A DNA stretch of 7,305 nucleotides from Longicatena sp. (GTDB lineage: Bacteria > Bacillota_I > Bacilli_A > Erysipelotrichales > Erysipelotrichaceae): the NCBI GenBank assembly GCA_020025055.1, contig JAHHST010000071.1, positions 1-7,305 of the forward strand, in the 5' to 3' direction. Below are positions 1-7,259 of this stretch, in pieces (position 1 is the first letter of the stretch; each line of letters opens with the position of its first letter). Under the pieces are notes generated by a model. The model was not told where the DNA came from. It searched no databases and saw only the letters and a list, made by a program, of their open reading frames with translations. Position numbers and translations under genes: made by a program.

Positions 1-2
1 AA

Positions 3-7
3 CCTCT
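3..7 (-). promoter_or_regulatory. Candidate ribosome site for a gene beyond the left edge
   Basis: After the nrnA stop the minus strand reads through 13 AT-only bases into AGAGG, two bases before the window ends. No terminator intervenes. This is what a ribosome site for a sixth co-transcribed gene would look like, but the start codon is not in view. Confidence 0.4.
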
Positions 8-20
8 TTTTAATTATTCT

Positions 21-968
21 TTATGATATGCGCAATACCAAATCTGTTAAAAGTTGCTGAATTGTATCTTCTGTTAATCCTTTTACTCCACAAGCAAGTT
101 TATGTCCTCCACCATGGTATTTATTAGCAATATCATTTATTGCTTCTTTCTTAGAACGTAAACTTCCATTAAATATTGCATTTCCATTCTCATCTTTTTC
201 TTTTTCAGTAAACAATACCCACATTTCAAATTCATTAATGCCACCCATAACAAAAACTTTTTCTTTTGCTTCTTCAAAAGTCAAGCCAAATCGTTCGTAA
301 TCTTCTTTTCTAACAATCATATAGGCTAATTTTCCATTTTTTACATTACAATTTGAACGAATAAAATTTTCAAATTTAAATTGTTTTAAACTTGTTGAAA
401 AAATAACTTTATTAGCCTCAACAACATCTGCTCCACATTGAACTAAATATGCTGCTGCTTTTAATGTATCTGAAGAAGTAGACGCAATAGAAAATCTTAA
501 AGTATCTGCAATCAATCCACAATATAAATATTGCGCACATTGGCTAGATAATTTTTCTTCATTTTCCATAAATAAGCGAGCTAATATTTCACAAGTAGCT
601 CCACTTTCTTCACATACAATTTCCGTATCTGCATAACTTTCCACAAGTACATGATGATCAATTTTTAATCTATATTTAGCAAGTTTAAATCTTTGATCAT
701 CAATTCGCTCACTATTTGCAGTATCTAATATGATTGCTAAGCTTTGTTTTATAGTTTCGTCATTAGCATAATCCATTTCGGGATAAAAATAATCGATAGA
801 TTTCTTTTCATTTATTCCTAGTGCATATACCTGTTTATTAGGATACGTATCTAAAATCCATTGTTTTAATCCGAATTGTGAACCTAATGCATCACTATCC
901 GGAGATACATGACGATAAATCGTAATTACATCAAATTTATTTATTAGTTCAAATAAATCTTTATTCAT
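21..968 (-). CDS. nrnA: DHH/DHHA1 family phosphoesterase, NrnA-like (nanoRNase / pAp phosphatase)
   Basis: This is a cytosolic manganese-dependent phosphoesterase of 315 residues; NrnA proteins are usually about 310-320. The DHH-domain metal ligands are visible: H20 with D24 and D26 (PDSDALGSQ), D82 (LDTA), D104-H105-H106 (the DHH motif) and D155 (GLIADT). The C-terminal DHHA1 substrate-binding domain carries R271 and the glycine-rich HGGGHKLACG at 285-294. NrnA enzymes degrade RNA oligomers of two to five nucleotides and dephosphorylate pAp; some relatives cleave pApA or c-di-AMP, and sequence alone does not separate these activities. I chose the ATG at 968 because MNKDLFELINKFD lines up with the usual family N-terminus. 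An in-frame TTG at 980 would add four residues inside ackA and has no ribosome site. The ATG lies one base after the ackA stop, so translation is probably coupled. The full length is present. Confidence 0.9.
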   Translation of the reverse strand: MNKDLFELINKFDVITIYRHVSPDSDALGSQFGLKQWILDTYPNKQVYALGINEKKSIDYFYPEMDYANDETIKQSLAIILDTANSERIDDQRFKLAKYRLKIDHHVLVESYADTEIVCEESGATCEILARLFMENEEKLSSQCAQYLYCGLIADTLRFSIASTSSDTLKAAAYLVQCGADVVEANKVIFSTSLKQFKFENFIRSNCNVKNGKLAYMIVRKEDYERFGLTFEEAKEKVFVMGGINEFEMWVLFTEKEKDENGNAIFNGSLRSKKEAINDIANKYHGGGHKLACGVKGLTEDTIQQLLTDLVLRIS

Positions 969-969
969 T

Positions 970-2166
970 TTACTTACCAATTAATGAGTATGTATCACGA
1001 GCAATCATCAATTCTTCGTTTGTAGGAATAACCCAAACTTGCATTTTGCTATTTGGAGTAGTTACAAGAGCTTCTTTTCCAAATACTTTCGCATTTAATT
1101 CATCATCTAATTCTAAACTAAATGCTTTTTGTAACGCATGGCAAATTAATTCACGCATATGAACATCATTTTCGCCAATACCTCCAGTGAAAACAATCGC
1201 ATCTGCTCCACCTAACTGGGCATAGTAACCTCCAACAACATTTACAATGCGATTAACATACATTTCTACTGTTAATAACGCATCTGGATTGCCTTTTTCA
1301 CAAGCACTACGAATATCACGTCCATCACTGCTTACTCCAGACACACCTAACATACCTGATTTTTTATTCATGATAGTATCCATTTCATCTGGTGTTAATC
1401 CTTCTTTTTTCATTAAAAATGTAACAATTGCTGGATCAATATCTCCACAACGAGTTCCCATCATAACACCAGCAAGAGGTGTAAATCCCATAGATGTATT
1501 TACAGAACGTCCTCCATCAACAGCTGTAATGGAAGCTCCGTTTCCTAAATGACATGTGATAATTTTTGTATCTTCAATATCCTTGTTCATTAATTCTGCA
1601 CAACGTAATGATACATATTTATGAGATGTACCGTGGAATCCATAACGACGGATTTTATAATCATCATAATAATGTTTAGGTAACGCATACATAAAACTAG
1701 ATGGTTCCATAGTTTGATGGAATGCAGTATCAAATACAAATGCATGTTTGCATTCAGGAAGTTTTTCCTTAAATGCACGATATCCAACTAATCCAGCTGG
1801 ATTATGTAATGGAGCTAAATCATTTAGTGATGAGAATTGTTCAACTACTTGTTCATCTACTAATACGCTTTCTTTAAAGATTTCTCCCCCATGTACAGCA
1901 CGGTGCCCAGCACCAACAATTTCATTTAAATCAGATACAATATTGTGTTCAACTAACGCATCTAATAATAATGAAACTGCTTTTGTGTGATCTAAGATTG
2001 GCAATGTTTTTGTGATTTTTTCTCCATTCACTTTAATTGTAAACATGGCATCTTCAAAGCCGATACGTTCAACAAGTCCACTTGTTAAAACTGTTTCTTC
2101 CGGCATTTCAAATAATTGGAATTTTAATGATGAACTACCTGCGTTCACCGAAATAATCTTTGACAT
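970..2166 (-). CDS. ackA: Acetate kinase
   Basis: Acetate kinase interconverts acetyl phosphate plus ADP with acetate plus ATP in the cytosol, the last step of the Pta-AckA fermentation route. The 398 residues match the usual family length. Visible family signatures are the N-terminal VNAGSSSLKFQL (N8 and the phosphate-binding loop), GHRAVHGG with R89, FDTAFH with catalytic-type D146, GFHGTSHKY with H178, GTRCGDIDP with R239, the FTGGIGEN nucleotide-binding loop near 326-333, and the C-terminal TNEE with metal-binding E384. These correspond to the active-site residues known from the Methanosarcina enzyme. The start has a strong AGGAGG at 2181..2176, nine bases upstream, overlapping the end of ylxM. 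No phosphotransacetylase (pta) gene is next to it here. It lies between ylxM and nrnA and is probably expressed from the smc operon; its strong ribosome site may raise its output above that of the upstream genes. Nothing suggests loss of activity. Confidence 0.97.
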   Translation of the reverse strand: MSKIISVNAGSSSLKFQLFEMPEETVLTSGLVERIGFEDAMFTIKVNGEKITKTLPILDHTKAVSLLLDALVEHNIVSDLNEIVGAGHRAVHGGEIFKESVLVDEQVVEQFSSLNDLAPLHNPAGLVGYRAFKEKLPECKHAFVFDTAFHQTMEPSSFMYALPKHYYDDYKIRRYGFHGTSHKYVSLRCAELMNKDIEDTKIITCHLGNGASITAVDGGRSVNTSMGFTPLAGVMMGTRCGDIDPAIVTFLMKKEGLTPDEMDTIMNKKSGMLGVSGVSSDGRDIRSACEKGNPDALLTVEMYVNRIVNVVGGYYAQLGGADAIVFTGGIGENDVHMRELICHALQKAFSLELDDELNAKVFGKEALVTTPNSKMQVWVIPTNEELMIARDTYSLIGK

Positions 2167-2182
2167 TCTAAATTTCCTCCTA

Positions 2183-2500
2183 CTAATTTTCTAATCTTTC
2201 TAATTCCTCTACCAGTTTGCTAGCATCAGCATTACCGATTTCTTTTATTTTATCATAAATTTTTATTCTTGCCTCATAATTTTCAACAAGACTTAATTTT
2301 TTTTCATAATCCTCTAAAATCTGCATACTTCTTTTTAAATGGTCACTAACTGCAGCACGTGAAATATTCATCTGTTCTGCAATTTCTGCAAGTGAAAAAT
2401 CTTCTTTATAATATAAATTCATTACAATTGATTGTTTCTCTGTAAGTAGAGAATCATAAAAATCTAATAATGCATTCATTTCTTCTGTTTTTTCTATCAT
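2183..2500 (-). CDS. ylxM: YlxM/p13-like helix-turn-helix protein (UPF0122), putative SRP-associated regulator
   Basis: A small protein of 105 residues, typical length for the YlxM/UPF0122 family. It resembles sigma factor region 4: LTEKQ at 20-23 opens the domain, and the helix-turn-helix spans about residues 36-57 (SLAEIAEQMNISRAAVSDHLKR). The C-terminal half is charged, helical and probably coiled. In Firmicutes the gene usually lies between ftsY and ffh; work on streptococcal YlxM showed it modulating the signal recognition particle rather than acting only as a transcription factor. Here it overlaps the ftsY stop by four bases (ATGA), which implies translational coupling. The upstream ribosome site is weak (GAGGA is rather distant), consistent with coupling. 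The gene downstream is ackA, not ffh, which is unusual. DNA binding is inferred from the motif; the partner in this organism is unknown. Confidence 0.92.
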   Translation of the reverse strand: MIEKTEEMNALLDFYDSLLTEKQSIVMNLYYKEDFSLAEIAEQMNISRAAVSDHLKRSMQILEDYEKKLSLVENYEARIKIYDKIKEIGNADASKLVEELERLEN

Positions 2501-3465
2501 TCTTCTAACAATTCCTCACATAATCCATATAGATATGAATCAATATCAAATGGTCTTAAATCATCAGGTTTTTCACCTAATCCAATATACTTCACAGGTA
2601 ATCCTAATTGATCACGGATGGCTACTACTATTCCACCTTTTGCAGTTCCATCTAATTTTGTAAGAATAATTCCTGTTACGTTTGTAGTTTCTAAGAAAAT
2701 TTGCGCTTGTGAAATTCCATTTTGTCCAGTTGTTGCATCTAAAACAAGCCATACTTCGTGTGGTGCATTTGGAATTTCACGTTCAATTACACGATGCATT
2801 TTTTCTAACTCTTTCATAAGGTTAGCTTTATTTTGTAATCGTCCTGCAGTATCTCCAATTAAATAATCGATATTGTTTTCCTTTGCAAATCGACAAGCAT
2901 CAACTAATGCTGCGCTTGGATCTCCGCCTTCTCTACCTTTAATACAAGGAACATTTAATCTTTCAGCCCAAGTTACCAACTGATCAATAGCTCCTGCACG
3001 GAAAGTGTCTGCTGCCGCTAATGCAACGCTTGCACCTTCTTCTTTAAATAGCTTTGTTAATTTAGCAGTTGTTGTCGTTTTACCACTTCCATTTACACCA
3101 ACCATCAAAATTACAGTAGGCCCGTCTTCATTTTTATTAAACGGTTTATCTTCGTGGCTGCAATACATATCATGCATTACTTCAATCAAGCAATCTGTTA
3201 TTTCATCGAATTTTTTTAATTTTTGATCCATTGCTCTTGTTTCGACTTCATCCACAATTTTTTGTGCTGTTTTAATTCCAATATCAGCCTCTAACAACAC
3301 AATCATTAATTCTTCTAAAAACTCTTCGTTAACACCTGAAAAACCAACTGCTAATCTACGAATTCGTTCTGAAAATGATTTCTTAGATTTATTCAAACCA
3401 CTTAAATAACAGTCTCCATCTTTTTTAGAAGAAAAGACATTTTTCAACTTTGATAAAATACCCAT
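2497..3465 (-). CDS. ftsY: Signal recognition particle receptor FtsY
   Basis: FtsY is the SRP receptor, a GTPase that docks ribosome-SRP complexes at the cytoplasmic membrane for co-translational insertion by SecYEG. The 322 residues fit Firmicutes FtsY without the long acidic N-terminal A domain of E. coli. A short amphipathic N-terminal helix (MGILSKLKNVF) is a likely membrane-targeting segment. The helical N domain covers about 30-100 and includes LLEADIG at 57-63. The NG GTPase motifs are G1 GVNGSGKT at 123-130, DTFRAGA at 153-159, DTAGR at 205-209, TKLD at 269-272 and the closing GLGEKPDDLRPFD at 295-307. All catalytic motifs are intact. The start codon overlaps the smc stop by one base (TAATG), with an AGAGGTG ribosome site inside the end of smc. 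The stop overlaps the ylxM start by four bases. Confidence 0.97.
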   Translation of the reverse strand: MGILSKLKNVFSSKKDGDCYLSGLNKSKKSFSERIRRLAVGFSGVNEEFLEELMIVLLEADIGIKTAQKIVDEVETRAMDQKLKKFDEITDCLIEVMHDMYCSHEDKPFNKNEDGPTVILMVGVNGSGKTTTTAKLTKLFKEEGASVALAAADTFRAGAIDQLVTWAERLNVPCIKGREGGDPSAALVDACRFAKENNIDYLIGDTAGRLQNKANLMKELEKMHRVIEREIPNAPHEVWLVLDATTGQNGISQAQIFLETTNVTGIILTKLDGTAKGGIVVAIRDQLGLPVKYIGLGEKPDDLRPFDIDSYLYGLCEELLEE

Positions 3466-6395
3466 TATGCTTTCACCTCTTCTTTATCAATCATTGAAAT
3501 TGCATCTTGCAATTTTACTTTTAATAGTTGTGATACACCATTCTGTTGCATCGTTACCCCATACAATGCATCACATTGTTCCATAGTTCCTGGTCTATGT
3601 GTGACAACGATAAATTGACTTTCTCCACGGAACTGACCAATATATTTAGCAAATCTCTCTACGTTTGCTTGATCTAACGCCGCTTCTACTTCATCAAAAA
3701 TACATAGAGGAATTGTTCTTGCTTTCAAAATTGAAAACAAGACGCAAATCGCTATCAAACTCTTCTCTCCACCTGAAAATAAACGTATATTTTGTACTTT
3801 TTTTCCAGGTGGTTGTACATCAATATCAATACCAGTATTCAAAACATCATTTGGATTTACCATAAACAATCTTGCTTGGCCTCCACCGAACAATGCACGG
3901 AACACATCATTAAGTTGTAAATTAATTTTTTCGAACATCTCACTAAATTGCTGAATCATGATTTCATCCATTTCGTCAATAGCAGTTAAGATTTTTCCTT
4001 TTGCACCTTCTAAATCTTCTCGCTGTTTTGTTAAAAATTCATACCTTTCACTTACTTCTTCATATTCCTTAGGCGCATCTAAATTAACGTTTCCCAAAGA
4101 TGAAATTTCTTTTCTTAATTCCACAACTTTCACCTTTGCAGCCTCTATATCAGTATCAATTTTTTGTGTCTGAGCATATTCATATGTCATTTCATATGTA
4201 GTACTTAATCTTTCTATCGTTGTTTCTAATCGAGTTTCCGTTTTGGCTTGTAAGACTTCTACCTCTCGAATATCATTTTGTAACCCATTCAACTCTCTAC
4301 GTAACTTTCGAATTTGTAAATCTTTATGTTCAACCTCACTACCAATTTTCATACGTCTTTCCCGCTTATTTTTCATCTGTGATGTTAAATCATCTATTTT
4401 TGAGTGAATGGCTGATAATTTTACAACTAAATCATCTTTCGTCAAATCTTCATCTTGTAATTCTTCTTCAGGGGCAATTTGTTCATATTCCTCTTTCAAA
4501 CGATCAAATTTTGACCATTTTGCTTTCACTATTGGATCCAATTGTGCACTTGAAATTTGCATTTGAACCAGACCTGAGCGTAATTGTTCTTGTTTATTTA
4601 ATAAAGTTGACAATTGATTTTTTAAGCCATCTTTTTTTATTTTTTGATCTTCTAGACTTTGTATAATTTGAGTTAATTCTTTCTGTATAGTTAAAGGTGT
4701 TGTACTATTTCCATTACGTCCACCAGTCATACTACCGCCTTTATTAACAAGATCCCCCTCTAATGTAACAATTTTATATCCATAATGTATAATTTTTGCA
4801 ATTTTATTAGCATTCACTAAATTATCAGTGATAATTACGTTTCCTAACAATGACTCTTTTAAAGTATCAAACTGTTCTTCATTTTCAACGAATTCACTAG
4901 CTATTCCTAAATAACCTTCGCAATTTTCTACAATCATTTTTTGTTCTCTTTGAACATAATGTGGCTTCATAACCGTTAATGGCAAAAAGGTTGCTCTACC
5001 TGATTGATTTTTTTTCAAAAATCCAATTGCATGCCGTGCACTTTCTTCATTTGTTGTAACAATATGATACATAGCTCCTGCTAAAGCATTAGAAATTGCT
5101 ACTTCATAATTTGCTGATGGCTTAAATATCTGTGAAACAACTCCTAAAATACCATATAAATTGGCCTCTACAATAGTTTTTACTGCACGCTGATGATGAA
5201 AAGGTTGTTTTGCAATACTTTCTAATACTTCTTTACGATTGATCAATCTATTTAATATCGCACCAGCTTGTTGATTTTCTTGTCGATAATGCATAATATC
5301 ATTATCACATTCTTCTATTTCTTTTTTTCGTAGTGCCATATCAACATCTAAATCTTTAAATCTTTTTAAACGATCCTCGTATTCATATCGGGCTTCATCC
5401 ATCATGATTTTTAATTCTTTTGCTTTCTGTGTATTATCAGCATATTCTAGTGCATACTTTCTTTTTTCATCTATCTCAATTTTTCTTGTTTCAAGTACTC
5501 TCGCATCTTCACTTGTACGTGTGAACAATTCCTGTAATTTTGTGATTTCGCGATCCAATTGATACATTTCATTACGTAGTTCTGTATTTTTGATATCTTC
5601 TACAGAAATTGTAGTTTCATGCATAGCTTTCTGTGTGTCTAATTCAAAAGCTTGCTTTTTTAAATCTTCCAATTTTTCATTTAAAAATTCAATTTCATGA
5701 ACTAAAACACTAACCTCAATTGTTTCTAGTTCCTCTTTCTTTTCTAAATAAATCATTGCTTTTTCTGCTTGCTTCTTTAATGGAGAAACTTGGCGTTCTA
5801 GTTCAAGAATAATATCTTCTAATCGAGCAAGATTTTCTTGCATACGATTTAATTTACCTAATGATTCATTTTTACGTTTTTTATACTTTGCAACTCCTGC
5901 TGCCTCTTCAAATAGAGCTCTTCGCTCCTCTGGTTTTGAATCTGCAAATGCTGAGATATTCCCCTGTGAAATAATAGATAACGAATCTCTTCCAAGTCCT
6001 GTATCCATAACTAAATTAACAATATCTTTTAAACGACAAGGTGTATGATTTATAAAATACTCCCCTTCGCCACTTTGTCTATGTAATCTTCGCGTAACCT
6101 CTACTTCTTCAAAATCGATATTTAATAAATGTTTTGAATTATCAAAAATAAGTGTTACTTCAGCCATATTTACAGCTTTTCTTTGCGTTGAGCCATTAAA
6201 AATCACATCGCTCATGCTAGCTCCACGCAATGATTTTACACTTTGTTCCCCGAGTACCCATCGTATGGCATCATTGATATTACTTTTTCCACATCCATTT
6301 GGTCCAACGATACCGATGATATCTGAATCAAATGTAATTACCGATTTATCTGCAAATGATTTAAACCCTTGTAACTCAATACGTTTTAAAAACAT
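3465..6395 (-). CDS. smc: Chromosome segregation ATPase SMC, short-armed form
   Basis: SMC is the ATPase core of the bacterial condensin (with ScpA and ScpB) that organises and separates chromosomes. Visible parts in order: N-terminal ATPase half with Walker A GPNGCGKSN (31-39) and Q-loop IISQGN (Q144); N-terminal coiled coil about 155-398; hinge about 405-560, ending in the glycine-rich NKGGSMTGGR (551-560); C-terminal coil about 562-795; and the C-terminal ATPase half with signature FSGGEKS (873-879), Walker B LCIFDE (E902 catalytic) and the ALD D-loop (906-908). At 976 residues it is about 200 shorter than typical Bacillus SMC (about 1186), and the loss is in the coils; Mollicutes SMC is of this size. 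I chose the ATG at 6395: it gives MFLKRIELQGFKSFADK, the standard SMC N-terminus, and has GGAGG five bases upstream. The upstream in-frame ATG at 6407 would overlap that ribosome site. It is the first gene of the operon; rnc, its usual upstream neighbour, is absent. Confidence 0.97.
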   Translation of the reverse strand: MFLKRIELQGFKSFADKSVITFDSDIIGIVGPNGCGKSNINDAIRWVLGEQSVKSLRGASMSDVIFNGSTQRKAVNMAEVTLIFDNSKHLLNIDFEEVEVTRRLHRQSGEGEYFINHTPCRLKDIVNLVMDTGLGRDSLSIISQGNISAFADSKPEERRALFEEAAGVAKYKKRKNESLGKLNRMQENLARLEDIILELERQVSPLKKQAEKAMIYLEKKEELETIEVSVLVHEIEFLNEKLEDLKKQAFELDTQKAMHETTISVEDIKNTELRNEMYQLDREITKLQELFTRTSEDARVLETRKIEIDEKRKYALEYADNTQKAKELKIMMDEARYEYEDRLKRFKDLDVDMALRKKEIEECDNDIMHYRQENQQAGAILNRLINRKEVLESIAKQPFHHQRAVKTIVEANLYGILGVVSQIFKPSANYEVAISNALAGAMYHIVTTNEESARHAIGFLKKNQSGRATFLPLTVMKPHYVQREQKMIVENCEGYLGIASEFVENEEQFDTLKESLLGNVIITDNLVNANKIAKIIHYGYKIVTLEGDLVNKGGSMTGGRNGNSTTPLTIQKELTQIIQSLEDQKIKKDGLKNQLSTLLNKQEQLRSGLVQMQISSAQLDPIVKAKWSKFDRLKEEYEQIAPEEELQDEDLTKDDLVVKLSAIHSKIDDLTSQMKNKRERRMKIGSEVEHKDLQIRKLRRELNGLQNDIREVEVLQAKTETRLETTIERLSTTYEMTYEYAQTQKIDTDIEAAKVKVVELRKEISSLGNVNLDAPKEYEEVSERYEFLTKQREDLEGAKGKILTAIDEMDEIMIQQFSEMFEKINLQLNDVFRALFGGGQARLFMVNPNDVLNTGIDIDVQPPGKKVQNIRLFSGGEKSLIAICVLFSILKARTIPLCIFDEVEAALDQANVERFAKYIGQFRGESQFIVVTHRPGTMEQCDALYGVTMQQNGVSQLLKVKLQDAISMIDKEEVKA

Positions 6396-6400
6396 AGATG

Positions 6401-6405
6401 CCTCC
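6401..6405 (-). promoter_or_regulatory. Ribosome binding site deciding the smc start
   Basis: GGAGG on the minus strand lies five bases before the ATG at 6395. Because this site is built from the codons that would follow the alternative ATG at 6407, it argues that 6395 is the true start. No comparable site precedes 6407, where the upstream sequence is AATAATTGA. Confidence 0.75.
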
Positions 6406-6430
6406 ATTCAATTATTTCATATCTTTGTTT

Positions 6431-6439
6431 ATTATATCA
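6431..6439 (-). promoter_or_regulatory. Probable smc operon promoter (extended -10)
   Basis: Reading the minus strand, TGATATAAT forms a perfect -10 hexamer (TATAAT) with the TG of an extended -10 one base upstream. The hexamer 17 bases further upstream (TATAAA) is a poor -35, which is common with extended -10 promoters. Transcription would start near 6424, giving a leader of about 29 bases before the smc ATG at 6395. The surrounding DNA is so AT-rich that chance matches are likely, so the exact placement is tentative. Confidence 0.55.
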
Positions 6440-6501
6440 TATATTTTTATTATTTTATAGTAATATATCATGTTATTATCTTTGTTCTCCATCATACATC
6501 G

Positions 6502-6530
6502 TTGAGATTTTCTATGATTTGTGCTACAAT
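6502..6530 (+). promoter_or_regulatory. Probable trhA promoter (sigma-A type)
   Basis: TTGAGA at 6502-6507 (five of six to TTGACA) and TACAAT at 6525-6530 (five of six to TATAAT) are separated by exactly 17 bases. A TG one base before the -10 adds an extended -10 element. The predicted start near 6537 leaves a leader of about 22 bases containing the GGAGG ribosome site. This is the clearest promoter in the window and reads away from smc. Confidence 0.75.
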
Positions 6531-6545
6531 ATTTAACATTCAATT

Positions 6546-6550
6546 GGAGG
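6546..6550 (+). promoter_or_regulatory. Ribosome binding site deciding the trhA GTG start
   Basis: GGAGG lies eight bases before the GTG at 6559, an ideal spacing. The in-frame ATG codons at 6574 and 6583 are 23 and 32 bases away, too far to be served by it, so the GTG is the preferred start. Confidence 0.75.
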
Positions 6551-6558
6551 TTTTCTTA

Positions 6559-7212
6559 GTGGAACAAAAATCAATGCGTGACATGTATAAACTTGGTTTA
6601 GGTGAAGAAATTGCAAACTGTGTAACCCATGGTGTTATGGCTCTTTTGTGTATTATGTTGTTACCTGCAACTGCCGTTTATTCATATTTAATTGGCGGGA
6701 CAATTCGTAGCGTAGGTGTATCCATTTATATTGTATGCTTATTCTTAATGTTTATTGTATCCACTTTATATCATTGTATGCCTTTTGGCACAACACACAA
6801 ATATGTCTTTCGAAAATTAGATCATATTTGTATATATTTTGCAATTGCTGGAAGTTATACTCCGATTGCATTATGTGTTATTGGTGGAAAACAAAGTATA
6901 ATCATATTAGCTATCGAATGGATTGCTGTAATTGGTGGAGTACTTTTAAAATCGATATCTTCAAAATCACTTCCAAAATTGTCTATGACAATATACATGA
7001 TTATGGGATGGACTGCACTTTTTTTCTTAAAACCATTATTACAAAATACTTCTCTGTTGTTTTTAGGTTTAATTGTTGGTGGAGGAATTATGTATACAAT
7101 TGGCGCTATTTTTTATAGTAACCCTCAACATAAATACTTTCATTCTATTTGGCATGTATGTATAAATATAGCAAGTATCTTACATTTTATTGCGATCGTG
7201 TTTCTTATGTAA
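6559..7212 (+). CDS. trhA: Hemolysin III / PAQR family membrane protein TrhA
   Basis: An integral membrane protein of 217 residues, standard for the bacterial hemolysin III (YqfA/YplQ, TrhA) branch of the PAQR/CREST superfamily. About seven hydrophobic segments run through the chain, roughly at 24-46, 50-70, 87-106, 111-130, 140-157, 162-180 and 189-216. Family motifs are visible: EEIANCVTHG at 16-25, STLYH at 68-72, KLDH at 86-89, GSYTP at 98-102 and HSIWH at 185-189. In this superfamily S68, H72, D88 and the HxxxH pair (H185, H189) form a probable metal-dependent hydrolase-like site; all are present. The family name comes from an old hemolysis assay; a role in membrane lipid or energy homeostasis is now favoured and the substrate is uncertain. 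The start is GTG, chosen for its GGAGG. The open frame runs further upstream into antisense smc sequence, but the promoter position excludes that. It is a single gene, divergent from the smc operon. Confidence 0.92.
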   Translation: MEQKSMRDMYKLGLGEEIANCVTHGVMALLCIMLLPATAVYSYLIGGTIRSVGVSIYIVCLFLMFIVSTLYHCMPFGTTHKYVFRKLDHICIYFAIAGSYTPIALCVIGGKQSIIILAIEWIAVIGGVLLKSISSKSLPKLSMTIYMIMGWTALFFLKPLLQNTSLLFLGLIVGGGIMYTIGAIFYSNPQHKYFHSIWHVCINIASILHFIAIVFLM

Positions 7213-7259
7213 GAGTAATTAATCATTTATAAAAATAAAGTACGGAAAAGTTAATGAAG
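7213..7259. other. Short intergenic stretch after trhA
   Basis: These 47 AT-rich bases separate the trhA stop from the possible insertion-sequence end. I see no convincing stem-loop followed by a T-run, so no intrinsic terminator can be placed for trhA, and no gene is visible. Confidence 0.5.

Noticed and set aside
1247..1552. Plus-strand open frame antisense to ackA, with similar ones at 1748-1990 and 2012-2194
   Set aside because: No ribosome sites or family motifs; they mirror the conserved ackA codons.
2497..3465. FtsY seen as truncated because it lacks the acidic A domain
   Set aside because: Firmicutes FtsY normally lacks a long A domain; about 320-330 residues is standard and all GTPase motifs are present.
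4220..4666. A 148-codon plus-strand open frame inside smc
   Set aside because: It is antisense to the SMC C-terminal coiled coil, has no ribosome site or recognisable domain, and its hydrophobic content is what reverse-complemented Lys/Glu-rich codons give.
6420..6480. AT-rich tract with repeated ATATCAT-like words as an ordered repeat or operator array
   Set aside because: The words are irregularly spaced and of the low complexity expected in an AT-rich promoter region; no consistent unit could be defined.
6214..6558. Upstream extension of the trhA reading frame by 115 codons
   Set aside because: It lies antisense to the smc start and across the intergenic region, upstream of the trhA promoter; GTG 6559 has an ideal GGAGG and gives the normal family length.
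6735..7118. A 127-codon plus-strand frame within trhA
   Set aside because: Shifted-frame shadow of trhA, rich in Cys, Trp and Tyr, with no initiation signal.
6559..7212. trhA as a hemolysin virulence factor
   Set aside because: The hemolysin III name is historical; the family is widespread in non-pathogens and is better read as a membrane homeostasis protein.
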